Part shown: piece after piece, positions 23,040 through 34,075 of the stretch
Layout of the letters: each line of letters starts with the position of its first letter
Position numbering within the stretch: the first letter of the stretch is position 1
Assembly: GCA_019973155.2 (NCBI GenBank)
Contig: BPQB01000017.1
Span: forward strand, 248,001-312,000
Origin: Phanerochaete sordida
Lineage: Eukaryota > Basidiomycota > Agaricomycetes > Polyporales > Phanerochaetaceae
Direction of reading: 5' to 3'
Length of the DNA: 64,000 bases
Position numbers and translations under genes: made by a program
The notes under the pieces: generated by a model
What the model saw: only the letters and a program-made list of their open reading frames with translations
Told to the model about the DNA's origin: nothing
Database searches by the model: none

Positions 23040-24330
23040 GGCATTTATAATATTTAATCACGGCGAAGTCTGGACGCTGCTCGCCACGGGGAAGGGCAGT
23101 AAAATCCGACAGTCAATGGCGCCGGGCGTGCGCGAAAGCAGCCATCGCTGGTAATTGCACGCCAATGCTTGGTTCACCCACCCAGACCTCCTGCCTGTGC
23201 GGCCGCACCAATTGTAGATCGCCGGTGTGAACACGTCGAATGGGTGAAGTTACCAGTCTGCTGGGCGTGTCAGCGCGTGCTATTGCTCATTTTACGAAGA
23301 TGTTCTCACGCATATTTATCCCTGACGGGCATGTACATTCGCTCTGCAGGCGTAGCCCCTACGCAAGGCACTAACCGAAGGGTCTTGAGGGAGGTGACGA
23401 AGGACAGCTGCGATCGATGGCAGCGCAGGCCTCGGGCACGGGCACGGCCACAGCCACACACGTACTCTGGCTGCAATCCCGACACTCGGCGCACGCTGCG
23501 CGGCGGCGGCAGGCGCTTCGTCGCTGGAAGCGCGGACAGTCGCATCCTGCGCACAGTCAGAACTTCGTGTCATCTCAAGGCGCGTGAATTCCCACCTCGG
23601 ACTCTGCACTATAAGGAGCGTCGGGTTACGCAGCCGAGGCGGCGGCAGCTCGGCGCGCGGACGCGCCATGTCCCGTCCGCGGGGCACGGTAGTCCCAGTC
23701 GTCGTCACGCCTGCCCAAGCTGCGCCTGCGCCGGGTCCGCTTCGCGCGCGTGTCGCGCAGAAACTGGCTCGCGAGCGCGCCGACGAGCCGCTGTTTGAGA
23801 TAGAGCAGGAGCAGCCTGCATTTTGCGTTTCCTGGAGCGGAACATCATGCGAGGTCCGTGTGCGGGAGCGCGGACGAGTGCGTACCTCGCGCGTCGGCGC
23901 GGCCTCCGCCTGCTCGGTCTGGTGTCACGAGGGCACGCGCGGATTGAGGTGCTTCTTGCACGCGGAGTCCATGCATTGCTACGCCCGCGCATTGACTGTC
24001 AGCATGTCTAATACATGTGATGAACGAGCGATTCACCTTCAGCTCTCTTCGCTCTACCACGAACAGGCCAGGGATTTGGTGGACCGTGCGGTAGTCGCTC
24101 GGGGGCCCAGCGGGTCGGATGAAGTCTATCCTCAAGTGGTGGTGATGGTCGTCGCTTGAGAGAGAGATAGAGAGGAAGGCGAGAGACGGCGTCCTTGGGC
24201 GAACGGAAACGACTCTGCAGAGCTAATTATCTTGCAATTAGCGAAGACCTAGCGGTCGGGAGCTGGCCGCCTCTCTGGTGGCTCCTGTGACCACGTACCA
24301 TGCTGAACCAGTCCATATTCACCCAAGCCC
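23040..24330 (-). repeat. Inverted, internally deleted copy of the 41.72-44.40 kb segment
   Basis: Read on the minus strand, 24,330-23,480 follows 41,720-42,630 (upstream sequence with the shared TAATTGCAAGATAATTAGCT, then the first four exons of the 458-aa gene), and 23,480-23,040 follows about 43,930-44,400 (the promoter side of oxidase 1, shared TGAGAACATCTTCGTA). The roughly 1.3 kb in between (exon 5 of the gene) is missing here. Confidence 0.85.
23480..24135 (-). pseudogene. Truncated copy of the uncharacterised 458-aa gene
   Basis: Starts at 24135 with MRIDFIRPAGPPSDYRTVHQ, close to the intact gene at 41,923 (MDLIRLAGAPSDYRTVHQ). The second exon reads CMDSACKKHLNPRVPS and then TGA where the intact copy has RLWRHQT. 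The third exon (KCRLLLLYLKQRLVGALASQ) still matches. The large last exon with the C-terminal helical domain is deleted. The nonsense codon and the missing exon make it a pseudogene. Confidence 0.85.
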
Positions 24331-24439
24331 TACGTTCTGCCATCTGGAGGTGATCATCAAGGGCCCAAAAATACGAAATAGGTACGACCGCTGAGTCCAC
24401 GATTCCACGAACGAGACGGCGGGAAAGAAGACGCGCGCG

Positions 24440-25140
24440 CTGTCGCGGACGTCCTGGGGTTAGGGTCAGCGCTGCCACGTGGTGTGGACATGGCGGCGGC
24501 GCGGGCCTCTGTCTCGACTCCGTGCCTTCGACGGTGCCTCCGCCAGGATAACTTGGTACGCTCACCAAGCTGGGTCATAGCGCGGCAATACGCCTCGCTT
24601 TCATTCTCTCAGCTCACATGTCAATGGCCTAGCCCCTCTGGAGAGCAGACGCCGAGTACGCCGGTGAGCGGCACAGTGCGCTACACCTCAGAGACTGGCT
24701 GCTTTCGAGGTCGCTGGGATGGCACAAGCTTACAGTATGCAAGGAACGCCGGCTCCGCAGCATACCAGCCTGTCAAATAATGACTTGACAGAGCGTACGA
24801 TAGCGTACTGTCTGCGGCCGGTGGCGCCGTGTACCGACCACGCATTGTCGAGTATTGTCAAATGTCCTGTGGCCACCGTCCTTCGGCCTTTGCTGATGTT
24901 CTGGGCGCGTTCTTTCCCACAGAGCTGAACAAAGCACAGTCCCTGTGGCCCTGACTGCCAAAATCGCTCTTATAGCTCCGCCAGAGCCCTCACACTAGCC
25001 CATTCCCCACACCCTCCGCAATGTCCACAACCAACAATACAGCGCACCCCAGCGCACCCCGCGCACCCCTACCACGCACGCCCTGGGACCCGATACGTCC
25101 TCTGGCGGGCCCGTTCCCCGCCGCCGGTACGTTCGACATC
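24440..25140. repeat. Left arm of a large inverted repeat
   Basis: The outer part (24,440-24,590) matches 33,925-34,075 in opposite orientation, including the shared GGTGAGCGTACC and GGCACGGAGTCGAG. The spacer to the gene start also matches in places (a TGCTTTCGAG segment at about 24,700 and 33,820), and both arms end in a proline-rich gene that encodes TFDIPV. Similarity is patchy, so the arms are old. Confidence 0.7.
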
Positions 25141-26046
25141 CCAGTTCTCGACAGGCCTGCCGCCCCCAAGGCGCCGCCACCACCGCCCACAAGGGCAGAG
25201 AAGGCAGAAGAGCGCGCGCAGAGGGCCGAACGCCGCGCGGCAGAGCGCGCGCGAGCCGAGGTGGAGGGCGTGGCTGCGACGCCGCGGCGCCGCGCGCCGA
25301 CGCGGCCAAAGCCGCAGAAGATGGACGTGCTGCCGCCCGCGGTCGCGCAGAGTATCACGGACAGGGGGGACGCCACTTCGTACTCGGACGACATCCCGGC
25401 TGACGGGCTTGGCAGTGCGTCGATGGATACTGCTATCCCAGCGGTACAGCCAATGCGTCTCGCGTCGCCTGCGCCGCCCGCGGACTGCCTCGAGGTGGAC
25501 CTCGCTCTGGATCGGCTGTCACTGGAGCTGCTGGACTTGGACACAGCGTGCCATATTAAGTCTATCGACGACCTGCAGCCGACCGCCGCTAGTCAGGGCA
25601 CGGACGCAGGATGCCCGCCGCCACCGCCAGCCTGGAGCTTGCCCGACTCGGGCGAGGCGTACAGCGCGAATGGCGTTTCAGGCCCGCACAACGAGACGTT
25701 ACCAGCGTTCCAGTCTAACGCCCCGGAGGACCGACAGCGCCACTCCAGCGCGCAGGCACACGACGACACACGCGAGCACTACGCCGCGAAGTACAGCGAT
25801 CCACGCAATAATATAACGGAGCATCCAGCCACGCACTTGGCGCCGCTTGCGTCCGCACTGCTGGATATGGACGTCGACGAGGAATGCTCGCCCAAGGCGC
25901 AGCTCGTAGACGACTCTGGGGCTCTCAGATTTCCCCTCTCAAGCGAACGTTGCTCTGCGCGCCAGCCCGGACCGCGCGCCACCGTGCATCCGCCGCGCGA
26001 TGCGTGGGAGGCGTGGCGCGAGCGCAAGCGGGCGGACATAGTCTGA
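25021..26046 (+). CDS. Uncharacterised proline- and charge-rich 341-aa protein
   Basis: A single intronless frame starting MSTTNNTAHPSAPRAPLPRT. Residues 1-60 are rich in Pro and Ala and contain AGTFDIPVLDRPAAP. Residues 60-100 form a strongly charged, probably helical stretch (RAEKAEERAQRAERRAAERA) followed by RRRAPTRPKPQK. The remainder is acidic and low in complexity apart from LDRLSLELLDLDTA. It has no known domain, signal peptide or membrane helix, so it is most likely an intrinsically disordered intracellular protein. The minus-strand gene at 32,886-33,509 has the same TFDIPV element at a similar place and a similar basic segment, in mirror-image position around the GMC and aldehyde dehydrogenase 2 genes. 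The function is unknown. Confidence 0.6.
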   Translation: MSTTNNTAHPSAPRAPLPRTPWDPIRPLAGPFPAAGTFDIPVLDRPAAPKAPPPPPTRAEKAEERAQRAERRAAERARAEVEGVAATPRRRAPTRPKPQKMDVLPPAVAQSITDRGDATSYSDDIPADGLGSASMDTAIPAVQPMRLASPAPPADCLEVDLALDRLSLELLDLDTACHIKSIDDLQPTAASQGTDAGCPPPPPAWSLPDSGEAYSANGVSGPHNETLPAFQSNAPEDRQRHSSAQAHDDTREHYAAKYSDPRNNITEHPATHLAPLASALLDMDVDEECSPKAQLVDDSGALRFPLSSERCSARQPGPRATVHPPRDAWEAWRERKRADIV

Positions 26047-26870
26047 GGACTTCAGCGTGGGCAGATTATGTGTCATGTATTTTAGTGGACTTACTCTGTA
26101 GAATGAACGATTATATGCCAGTGCACTCTCTTCGCCGCGCCCGTGTGCTCTTTGCTACTATGGAAGCCCTATGCCACCCTGCCCAGCACAAAGACTCGTC
26201 GAAGTAGCGTTTCCTTGGCCAACGCGGGATGTGAGTTGATACTTGTGCCAGTTTCGCGCTGTCGGCAGACCTTGGCGGACTGGCGACGGTGCGTGGTGCC
26301 TGGGGTCTCTGACGGGACCCCGTACCGCGACCACGCAGCTTTCAATTTCACGTGCTGCCGCTTTTTGGTGCGCAACCTCCCTCCTCCGAGGAGCACCGTG
26401 TCTTGCCGTGCACTCCGAACTGGTCGCTCGTACAGACCGAAACGCAAATCGCCCCAGCCATGACAACTTGGCATGATTTGCCTCGATCCAACGATCTCGC
26501 TTTGTTTCTCAAACACCTCCTGAGTCTGCAGACCCACAAGCCTCCTGCCGCGCAGACAAACGCGCACCCAGCGCCCGCTCGCGCGGATATCGCACACATC
26601 GTACCTGGACACCGATACTCGCTCGCGTGCTTCTCTAGGAGCCATCGCACGCGCGCCAGGACGCATCCCTGGCGCGTCCCCTCGCATCTCGCGTAATACT
26701 GCCTCACGCGCTGATCCCCAACGCCTTTGTTTGCATTGTACCGAGCCAGGCCATCAGAAAATGGCGCACAGGCGTCCGTATCACGCGTAGCAGCTGACGA
26801 TTACCGCGATAATCGGCGTATCGGCCTCGCCTATATAATACGCGCCGCCAGCAGCCATCGTACCACCCCT
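26047..26870. other. Upstream region of the GMC gene, no gene recognised
   Basis: About 0.8 kb with overlapping short open frames on both strands and no family pattern. It ends in a TATA-like box. Confidence 0.45.
26832..26839 (+). promoter_or_regulatory. TATA-like box of the GMC gene
   Basis: TATATAAT lies 32 bases before the ATG at 26,871, so the 5' leader would be very short. Confidence 0.5.
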
Positions 26871-29671
26871 ATGGCGTCCGCCCCAGAGCTCGCAAGCATT
26901 GCAGAAGTCGACGGCCAGACGTTCGACTACGTCGTCATAGGTCCGCCCGTCGCACAACCCACCTACTAACGCTGACGCCGCACACGCATCGCAGGAGGCG
27001 GGGTACGCCCGCACACAGCACACACCTCTGCGCCCGCTGACCCCCTCTCCAGACTGCCGGCTGCGTCCTCGCGAGCCGCCTCTCTGAGGACCCCGCCGTC
27101 CGCGTCGCGCTGCTCGAGGCCGGCGCGAACACGCTCGCGGACCCGCTCGTCGGTGCGCGCCCCGTCCCGACGGGCCCATTCCCCTGCTGACGGTCGGCGG
27201 GGCGCGCAGCGGCGCCGATGGGCTACACACGTACGATGCGCAACCCAGAGTACGACTGGCTCTTCCGCATCGCGGAGCAGGCGCACGCGCCGGGCGCGCA
27301 CAACATTCCGTTCACGCGGTAGCTCCCGCCCTTGCTCTCCATCGCGCGCCGCTGACGGACCGCCAGCGGGAAGATGCTCGGCGGGAGCTCCGCGCTGAAC
27401 ATCATGGCGTACACGAAGCCCGCGCGCGCGGAGCTCGACGGTGCGCCGTCTCCTCGCTCTGCGCGCACGTCGTACGCTGACGAATGCCAGCGCTCGAGGG
27501 CCTCGGGAACCCCGGCTGGAACTGGGACGCGTACCAGACGTACGCGAAGAAGGCAGAGCGGTCGGTCCTGCGCGCATGCCGCGCCGCGCGCCGCTGACGG
27601 GTGGGCTGCAGGTTCGCGGCTGCGCCGCCTGCGACGGAGGCGCAGTTCAAGGGCCAGTACGATCCCGTGTCCGTTGGTCACGATGGTACGCACGGCGCTG
27701 GTGAGCTTGATAAGGCGTCCCTGACGGCGCGCAGGTAACCTGACGCTTTCGTTCGTCCCGACCGGCTGTGGCGCCGACGCCGCGTTCCAGCAGGCATGTC
27801 TTTTCCTCGCTGGTGTGTGTGCCTCCGACTGACCGGGGCGCAGAGCGTTGCGGCGAATGGCTTGGACATCCTCACAGACGCGGTGCGTCGATTGCGTTGT
27901 GTGGATTTACGGCTCTGACCTCCGTTTTGCAGCTGGGAGGCGACGTACGTACGAACTCACCCATCCTAGGCTAGACCTTACTGTCCGCAGGTCGTCGGCA
28001 TCTGGAAAGGCGTCTCGACCGTCGACCCCGCGACGGGCTGCCGCGTCGACGCCGCCAAGGTACGTATCTAGACTGTGCGCTCTCGTCTGACTTCATGGGG
28101 CTTCCTCGTGAGCAGGCGTACCTCCTCCCGGCGCTCGCGCGCCCGAACCTCAAGGTGCTGACAGAGGCGTACGTCACGCGCATCGTCACGCGCATTGAGG
28201 ACGGCATCGCTGTCGCGCGCGGCGTCGAGTTCGAATACGGGGGTGAACCCCGCGCTGTCTCTGCGACGCGCGAGGTCATCCTCTCCGCTGGGTGCGTTCT
28301 CCGCGTGCCGAGGCTCGTCGCAGGCAGCGCTCATCGTGGCTGTGCAGAGCGATCATGACGCCGCAGATCCTCGAGCTGAGCGGGATCGGCGACCCGGATA
28401 TTCTGCGCCAGCACGGGATAGACGTCGTCGTGGACCTCCCGGGCGTCGGCGCGAACGCGCAGGAGCACATCATCAGCCCCACGTTGATATACCGTACGCT
28501 GTCTGCGATCTACTGCGCGCGGGTATGGCTGATATGGGCCGTATGGCAGAGATGCACGAGGGCAAGGGCATCGTGACAAGCCACATCCTCGGGCAGCCGG
28601 AGAAGATGGACGAGATCCGCGCCAGCCTGTGAGCGCAACCTCAGGGTCCGTGTATGCGCGTGCTGACACCCCCGAAGCGGCTTCCACGCCCCCTTCAACC
28701 TGCTCATCAACAACTTCGCGTTCGTGCCGCTCTCCATCGCCTCTCCCAACGCATCTGCACTCCTCGCCGCGAAGCGCGCGTGGCTCGCATCCGCGGCGCT
28801 GCCCGCGGGCCTGCGCGCGCAGTACGAGGTGCAGCTCGCGCTCCTCGAGAGCGGGCGCGGCGCGGACATCGAGGTGATGGCGTCGCCCATGGTGCCCTGG
28901 CGCGTGCCCGACGCGACGTGCCCGCACATCGCGTTCCTCCCTGCCCTCGCGAAGCCGTGGAGCCGCGGGACCGTCGTGCGTGCGCCCGTCTGCGCTGTGT
29001 GCCGAGGCTGACCGCGCGCAGCACATCGCGTCGGCGGACCCGCGGGCGCCGCCGACGGTCGACCCGCACTACCTCGAGGACCCGTTCGACCTCGACGTGC
29101 TCGCCGAGGGCTGGAAGTTCGCGCGGCGCGTCGGCGAGAGCGCGCCGTGGACGGACGTCGCGGCGCAGCGTGTCGTGCCCGCGCCCGACGCGGACCTGAG
29201 CGACGCGGCCGTCAAAGGTGCGCCTTCGCTGCCCGTGCCTGGCCCGCATGCCGACGCCCCGCGCAGAGCTCGTGCGGACGACGATTGGGACGACCTGGCG
29301 TGCGTACCCCCGCACGCGCTGCCACGCCTGGGCGCTCACCGTCAGCATGCTTAGACACCTGTGGCACGGCCGCGATGCTGCCCCGCGAACACGCTGGCGT
29401 CGTCGACCCGCGTCTCTGCGTGTACGGCACTCGCAATGTGCGTGTCGTCGACTTGTCCGTGCTGCCGCTCCAGCTCTCGGTGCATCCGCAGGGTGCGTTC
29501 CCCCCGTTGTTCGCGCGACCCCGGCTGATGACTTGTGGATGGTGTCGCGTCACGCAGCGTTCGTGTACGCGCTGGCCGAGCGCGGTGAGTGCGCCTGCTC
29601 TCGTGGAGACTCGCCGACGCTGACCTGGCGCGCGCGGCACAGCGGCCGACCTCATCAAGGGCGCGGCGTAG
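26871..29671 (+). CDS. GMC oxidoreductase (aryl-alcohol/choline oxidase-like, FAD)
   Basis: Twenty exons rebuild a 601-residue protein: 26871-26940, 26995-27002, 27053-27152, 27210-27318, 27367-27440, 27491-27560, 27612-27685, 27735-27793, 27844-27882, 27933-27944, 27991-28059, 28116-28291, 28348-28493, 28550-28628, 28678-28975, 29022-29217, 29267-29299, 29355-29492, 29558-29584, 29643-29671. Seen: the FAD loop IGGGTAGCVLASRLSED, GKMLGGSSALN, the second GMC signature GAIMTPQILELSGIG, and the C-terminal catalytic region HTCGTAAM with a second His in VHPQG. Such enzymes oxidise alcohols to aldehydes with O2. No signal peptide is seen at the start, so it is probably intracellular. Exon 2 is only 8 bases and exon 10 is 12. 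Intron 8 fits as GC-AG. Directly downstream on the same strand is aldehyde dehydrogenase 2, which could take the aldehyde on. Confidence 0.9.
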
Positions 29672-30164
29672 GCCCGCGCGGCCCCGAGCCGCGTCCATGT
29701 GATTCTTGCGACGCAGCGATACTAGAAGCTTCCGTGTACTTTCGCAGAATGAAACAAAAGTGCCGCGATCTCGACACGGGGGCATTCGAGGGCGATCGAT
29801 CGCGCGCGGTGCGTGTATTGTCTGCTGTCGTCATCCCCGCTCTACCCGCAGAATGTGCGCATCGCTTGTTCTGCCTCGCCACCGCCAGTGTGGCCTTTCG
29901 AGCGACTGTCTCGGAGCAATTCTCGACGGCCGACTCACGTTTTGGGCTAGTGATGGCGGTCTGCACTCGATCCAGCAGTGTTCCGCCGCGGGACGCGCCC
30001 GGGACAACAGCGGCGCCGGCGTCCCGATAAGTGCTAGGTTCTGTCATTTGAGCTCAGCGCGCCAACGCCGCGGCGCCCTGTCTGCATAAAACGCGCGGAG
30101 CGTCCACACGCACCGTCTGCAGGCCCCTCTCTGCTCCCTATCAGCACCTCCGCGCGTGCGGTAC
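29672..30164. other. Intergenic between GMC and aldehyde dehydrogenase 2
   Basis: About 0.5 kb, tandem orientation. A CATAAA element at 30,085-30,090 may be the TATA box for the dehydrogenase. Nothing else recognised. Confidence 0.45.
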
Positions 30165-32156
30165 ATGAAGATGCCGGGCCTCTTCGAGCGCGCGATCGAC
30201 TCTGAGACGTACAAGGGCGGTGTCTCCGTCGACACTAGGCTCTTCCTCGCCGGCAAGTTCACCGAAGGTGCCAAGCGGGAGGCTATCGAGTGGGTGTCGT
30301 CCGCCGTCGCGATGCTCGAACGCTGCTGACGCGTACGCAGTCTCTACGACCCGGGTGAGAAACGCGCTTCTATGCAATGCGCCACTCGTGTCTGCTGACT
30401 CACGCGATACAAAGCCCGCGGGACCTTTATCGCCAAGGCTTCTATCGCGTCCGTGGAAGACGTCGACGCAGCCGTCGACGCGGCGCACGCCGCGCTGCAG
30501 ACGTCGTGGGGCACGAACGTCTCCGCGCCGGCGCGCGCGAAGCTGCTGTTCCGGCTCGCGGACCTCGTCGAGCAGCGCACCGACGAGCTCGCTGCGCTGG
30601 AAACTTTGAACTCAGGCACGTGCTCCCGCTTCGCTGCGGGGCGTGCAGGGCACTGACGCGCCGCAGGGCGGAACTTCCTCCAGGCGCAGGGCCACGACAT
30701 CCCCGACGTCGCCGCGAACCTGCGCTATTACGCCGGCTGGGCGGACAAACATCACGGGCAGACCATCGAGGTAGCGTGGATGTCGCTACTACGTAATGAA
30801 CTGCTGAACCTTGCGCGTTCAGACCGAGGATGGACGGCTGGCCTACACGCGACATGAGCCGATTGGAGTCTGCGTAGGTTTCATTTGCCACCTTGCCTGG
30901 CGCGTTCTGACGGATCTCACAGGGCCTTATTGTGCCATGGAACTTCCCTCGTCAGTCTGGCAGCGCCACTCTCCTCGTGATGCTCACCCGCGTCCCTTCC
31001 TAGTCCTCCTCACGATCTGGAAAGTCGCGCCCGCGCTCGCGACCGGCAACTGCATCGTGCTCAAGCCCTCCGAACTGACCCCCCTCACCGCGCTCAAGTT
31101 CGCCGCCCTCACCCAGACCGCAGGCTTCCCGCCGGGCGTGATCAACGTGCTGCCGGGGTACGGCGCGACCGTCGGGCACGCGCTCACGGCGCACATGCGC
31201 ATCGCGAAGGTCTCCTTCACGGGCAGCACCGCGGTCGGGCGCGCGGTCATGGAGGCTGCCGCACGCTCGAACCTCAAGCGCGTCACGCTCGAGCTCGGCG
31301 GCAAGAGCCCGACGATCGTCTTCCCCGACGCAGACCTCGCCGACGCCGTGCCGCAGATAGTGACGAGCCTCTTGTGCGTGCCCCTCCTCCCGCGGTGCGC
31401 GCAAGGCTGACGGATGATGATGGGCGGGCAGTGTGCACAGCGGCCAGGCGTGCGTCGCGGGCACGCGCATCTACATCCACGAGCGCATCTACGACACGCT
31501 CGTCCCGCTGCTCGTGCGCGCCGCGCACGCGTTCGCGCTCGGCGACGGCTTCGACCCGCACGCGATGGCGGGGCCGCTCATCTCGCAGGCGCAGCTCGAC
31601 GTGCGTCGCCCCTTTCCCGCCGCGCCGCGCCACAGCTGCTGACTGCGCCGACAGCGCGTCCTCGGGTACATCGAGGCCGGCAAGGCGGCGGGCGCGACGC
31701 TGCTTGCGGGCGGCGCGCGCGCGGACCGGGCGGGGTACTTCGTGCAGCCGACGCTCTTCGCAGACGTGCCCGCCGGCGCGTCGATCGCGACCGACGAGAT
31801 CTTCGGGCCCGTCGGCGTGCTCGCCAAGTTCCGCACCGAATCCGAGGTGCTCGCCATGGCGAACGACAGCGCGTACGGGCTCACGGCGCACGTGTTCACG
31901 GCGAGCGTGGACACCGCGCTGCGCGTCGCGCGCGCGCTGCACGCGGGGAGCGCGTTCGTGAACATGTTCAGCCTGCTGTGCCCGCAGGTGCCGTTTGGCG
32001 GGACGAAGGCGAGTGGGTTCGGGCGGCAGCTCGGGCAGGCGGCGTTGGATGAGTGCGTCTTTCTTTTTTGGTGGGAGTGGGCTGGCGCTGATGAGGTGCA
32101 GGTACACGGTGTTGAAGGCGGTGCATATCAGGGTGCGTGCCGCGCAGGACGCGTGA
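30165..32156 (+). CDS. Aldehyde dehydrogenase 2 (NAD(P)-dependent)
   Basis: Ten exons: 30165-30289, 30341-30354, 30415-30615, 30667-30770, 30823-30873, 30923-30950, 31004-31373, 31432-31600, 31655-32052, 32102-32156, giving 504 residues. Motifs: [16 protein letters not shown], the catalytic Glu in LELGGKSP, the catalytic Cys in [31 protein letters not shown]. Exons 2 to 9 have exactly the lengths of aldehyde dehydrogenase 1, so the two are paralogues. The C-terminus is slightly longer (VRAAQDA). Intron 3 fits only with a GC donor (GCACGT) at the place where the paralogue has GTACGT, a C/T difference at donor position 2. An in-frame ATG also exists at 30171. Position after the GMC gene suggests alcohol to aldehyde to acid in sequence. 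Confidence 0.92.
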
Positions 32157-32885
32157 GCGGCGCAAGGAGCGATGTGGCGCAATGGGGCGTGGTGTACGCA
32201 TAGCAGTTGCAATAAATAATACATGAACTATCTCATCCGGGTCGTCGTGTAGCGCACGCCCCAATCTGCGCCTGCTCGCGCCCTGCCGCGCCTGCTACGC
32301 GCCGCGCTGCCCACAGCCGGATGCGCCGCGGGCCAAACGTCCAGCACAGAGCCGTGTCCCGGGTCCGACAGTCGTGATCATGACCTGGAGCATCCCCAGT
32401 GCTTTTCAGACAGGTAGCAAGACTGTCGGTTCAGAATTCGGGCGCGATGGTCGGCGCGAGGCCCCGTCCGTGGCCCGCGTCTGTCCGACCCCGCCGCGCA
32501 CCAGCGCAGGACGAATGGCGCAGAGGCCGGCGCCAGAATACAGGTGCACCGCGCCCCATATTTACGTACAATCCTGTACAATTTCAAGAGACTTCATAGC
32601 CATGATCTCGCAACCCCAACAGCCTGTGCTGTGGTGAAGAGCCCGGCGCGAAGGGGCGCGCTGGAGAGTGTACACGGTATATCATTTCAATATAAACACA
32701 TAACGTGGCCGACACATCGCCCGCGCACATATCACGCCGTCTGGCCCGGGCGCACACTCTCCCCTGTGATATATACTCTGAGGGGTGCATCGACGAGCAG
32801 CCGGTCGTGGCAGGCCTTTCCGTCACGCCGACCCGCGAAAGCCGTCCACAAGATTCACCAGGTTCGGCCGCACGCACGACTGCTG
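32157..32885. other. Intergenic, no gene recognised
   Basis: About 0.7 kb between convergent genes. A plus-strand open frame from 32,544 runs on into the antisense of the next gene and is not supported. Confidence 0.5.
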
Positions 32886-33509
32886 CTACTGCTGGTACTG
32901 CACGCCATGCTGCGACTGAACTGCACTCGGCGCGGCGCCGGGCACGCTACCGCCGCACGCGTCGACGACCACCGCCGGCGCGCCGTTGTACGCGTCGCCG
33001 TACGGGCTGATCAGCGCGGTGGCGCGCGCGTCGCCGGCGGTGGAGGGCGCAGGTTTCGGCGCGATGGGGCGGTACGTCCCCGGCGGGCGCACGCGCACCG
33101 GCGCGGCGGGTGCGGGTGCGGGCTTTTCCTTAGGCGCACGCTTCGGCGTAGACGCAGACTTCTGCTTGCGCTCGTGCGCACGCGTCGGCGTCGGCGCGGG
33201 CGGCACCATCGACTGCGCGGCGGGCCACGCGAGGAGGCCGTCCGCGTGGCGCGGCGCGGGCTGTGCGGCGGGAGCCGCGGGCGCGCGGTCGTACACGAGC
33301 GCGCCGGACGCAGTCACGACGGGGATGTCGAACGTCGCGAGTGGTTGGGCGGGCGCGGGGGTGTGCGGGGCGGGGCGCTGGGCGTTGGCGGCGTACAGGG
33401 CTGGCGGGCGCGCGGGGCTGGCTGGGGCGGGGCGGCGGGGCGCGGACGTGGGTGGGTGGTGTGGGTGGGAGCCGTTGGGCGGTGCTGCTGGGTTTTGATT
33501 GGTGGGCAT
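32886..33509 (-). CDS. Uncharacterised proline-rich 207-aa protein
   Basis: A single frame starting MPTNQNPAAPPNGSHPHHPP. Nearly half of the residues are Pro or Ala. Near residue 60 it carries ATFDIPVVTASGALVYD, and later a basic KRAPKEKPAPAP segment, then PRPGTYRPIAPKP-like and ISPYGDAYNG. TFDIPV and the basic segment are shared with the plus-strand protein at 25,021-26,046. A TATA-like TTATAAGT lies about 60 bases upstream of the start. The protein is probably disordered and has no visible domain, signal peptide or membrane helix. The complementary strand is also open for 342 codons, as expected for a very GC-rich repetitive gene; the paralogy favours the minus strand. The function is unknown. 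Confidence 0.55.
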   Translation of the reverse strand: MPTNQNPAAPPNGSHPHHPPTSAPRRPAPASPARPPALYAANAQRPAPHTPAPAQPLATFDIPVVTASGALVYDRAPAAPAAQPAPRHADGLLAWPAAQSMVPPAPTPTRAHERKQKSASTPKRAPKEKPAPAPAAPVRVRPPGTYRPIAPKPAPSTAGDARATALISPYGDAYNGAPAVVVDACGGSVPGAAPSAVQSQHGVQYQQ

Positions 33510-34075
33510 GGTGGTTGGGTGACGGTGTGTGTTTGGGGTGTGTGGGTTGTAGCAGCGGAGGCATACTTATAAGTAAGTCAGAGGTGCGGCCGTGAGAACG
33601 TGATCTGCGTATGCGAGGGCCGCATGCGGGATCGTTCTTTCTGTTGGGTTGTGGCCTCGGCGTGGATAGGCTGATGGCGGCCACTTGTCTCTTTGACAGC
33701 GGTGCGTGCTACCCTGAGTGGCATCTCGCTTCGTCAGGAAATGGACTCCTTTCTGCTGAATATGCCTTTTGTCCGTCTCCGCGGAGGGCGGTCGTATGTT
33801 GCCATTCTGGTCATCTCGAAAGCAGTCAGCCTCGATGCAGCACACGACGCTCACCGCGTTAGTCGTCCTCTCATGAGGAGGGCCAGGCTTGCCTTTGGCA
33901 TGAAAGCCGAAAAATCGTAGGAGAAGTTGCATCGTTGCGCCACGACCCAGCTCGGTGAGCGTACCCAGATGTCCTGGCGGATGCACCGTTGAAGGCACGG
34001 AGTCGAGCCCGAGGCCGGCGCCGCGGCCATGTCTGCATCACGTGGCAGCCATGACCCTAACCCCAATGATGCCCC
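33370..34075. repeat. Right arm of the large inverted repeat
   Basis: Mirror image of 24,440-25,140: the end of the arm (33,925-34,075) lies about 0.4 kb upstream of the start of the proline-rich gene, just as on the left side. The arms enclose the GMC and aldehyde dehydrogenase 2 genes. Confidence 0.7.

Noticed and set aside
28707..29348. 213-codon and 231-codon open frames antisense to the GMC gene
   Set aside because: Composition-driven shadows; the plus strand shows the GMC signatures and phase-matched introns.
31283..32224. 313-codon open frame on the minus strand
   Set aside because: Antisense to aldehyde dehydrogenase 2 for the same reason as above.
32544..33572. 342-codon open frame on the plus strand
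   Set aside because: Arg/Gly-rich and without domain. The opposite strand encodes a protein related to the gene at 25.0 kb, and its start is preceded by a TATA-like box, so the plus frame is the shadow.
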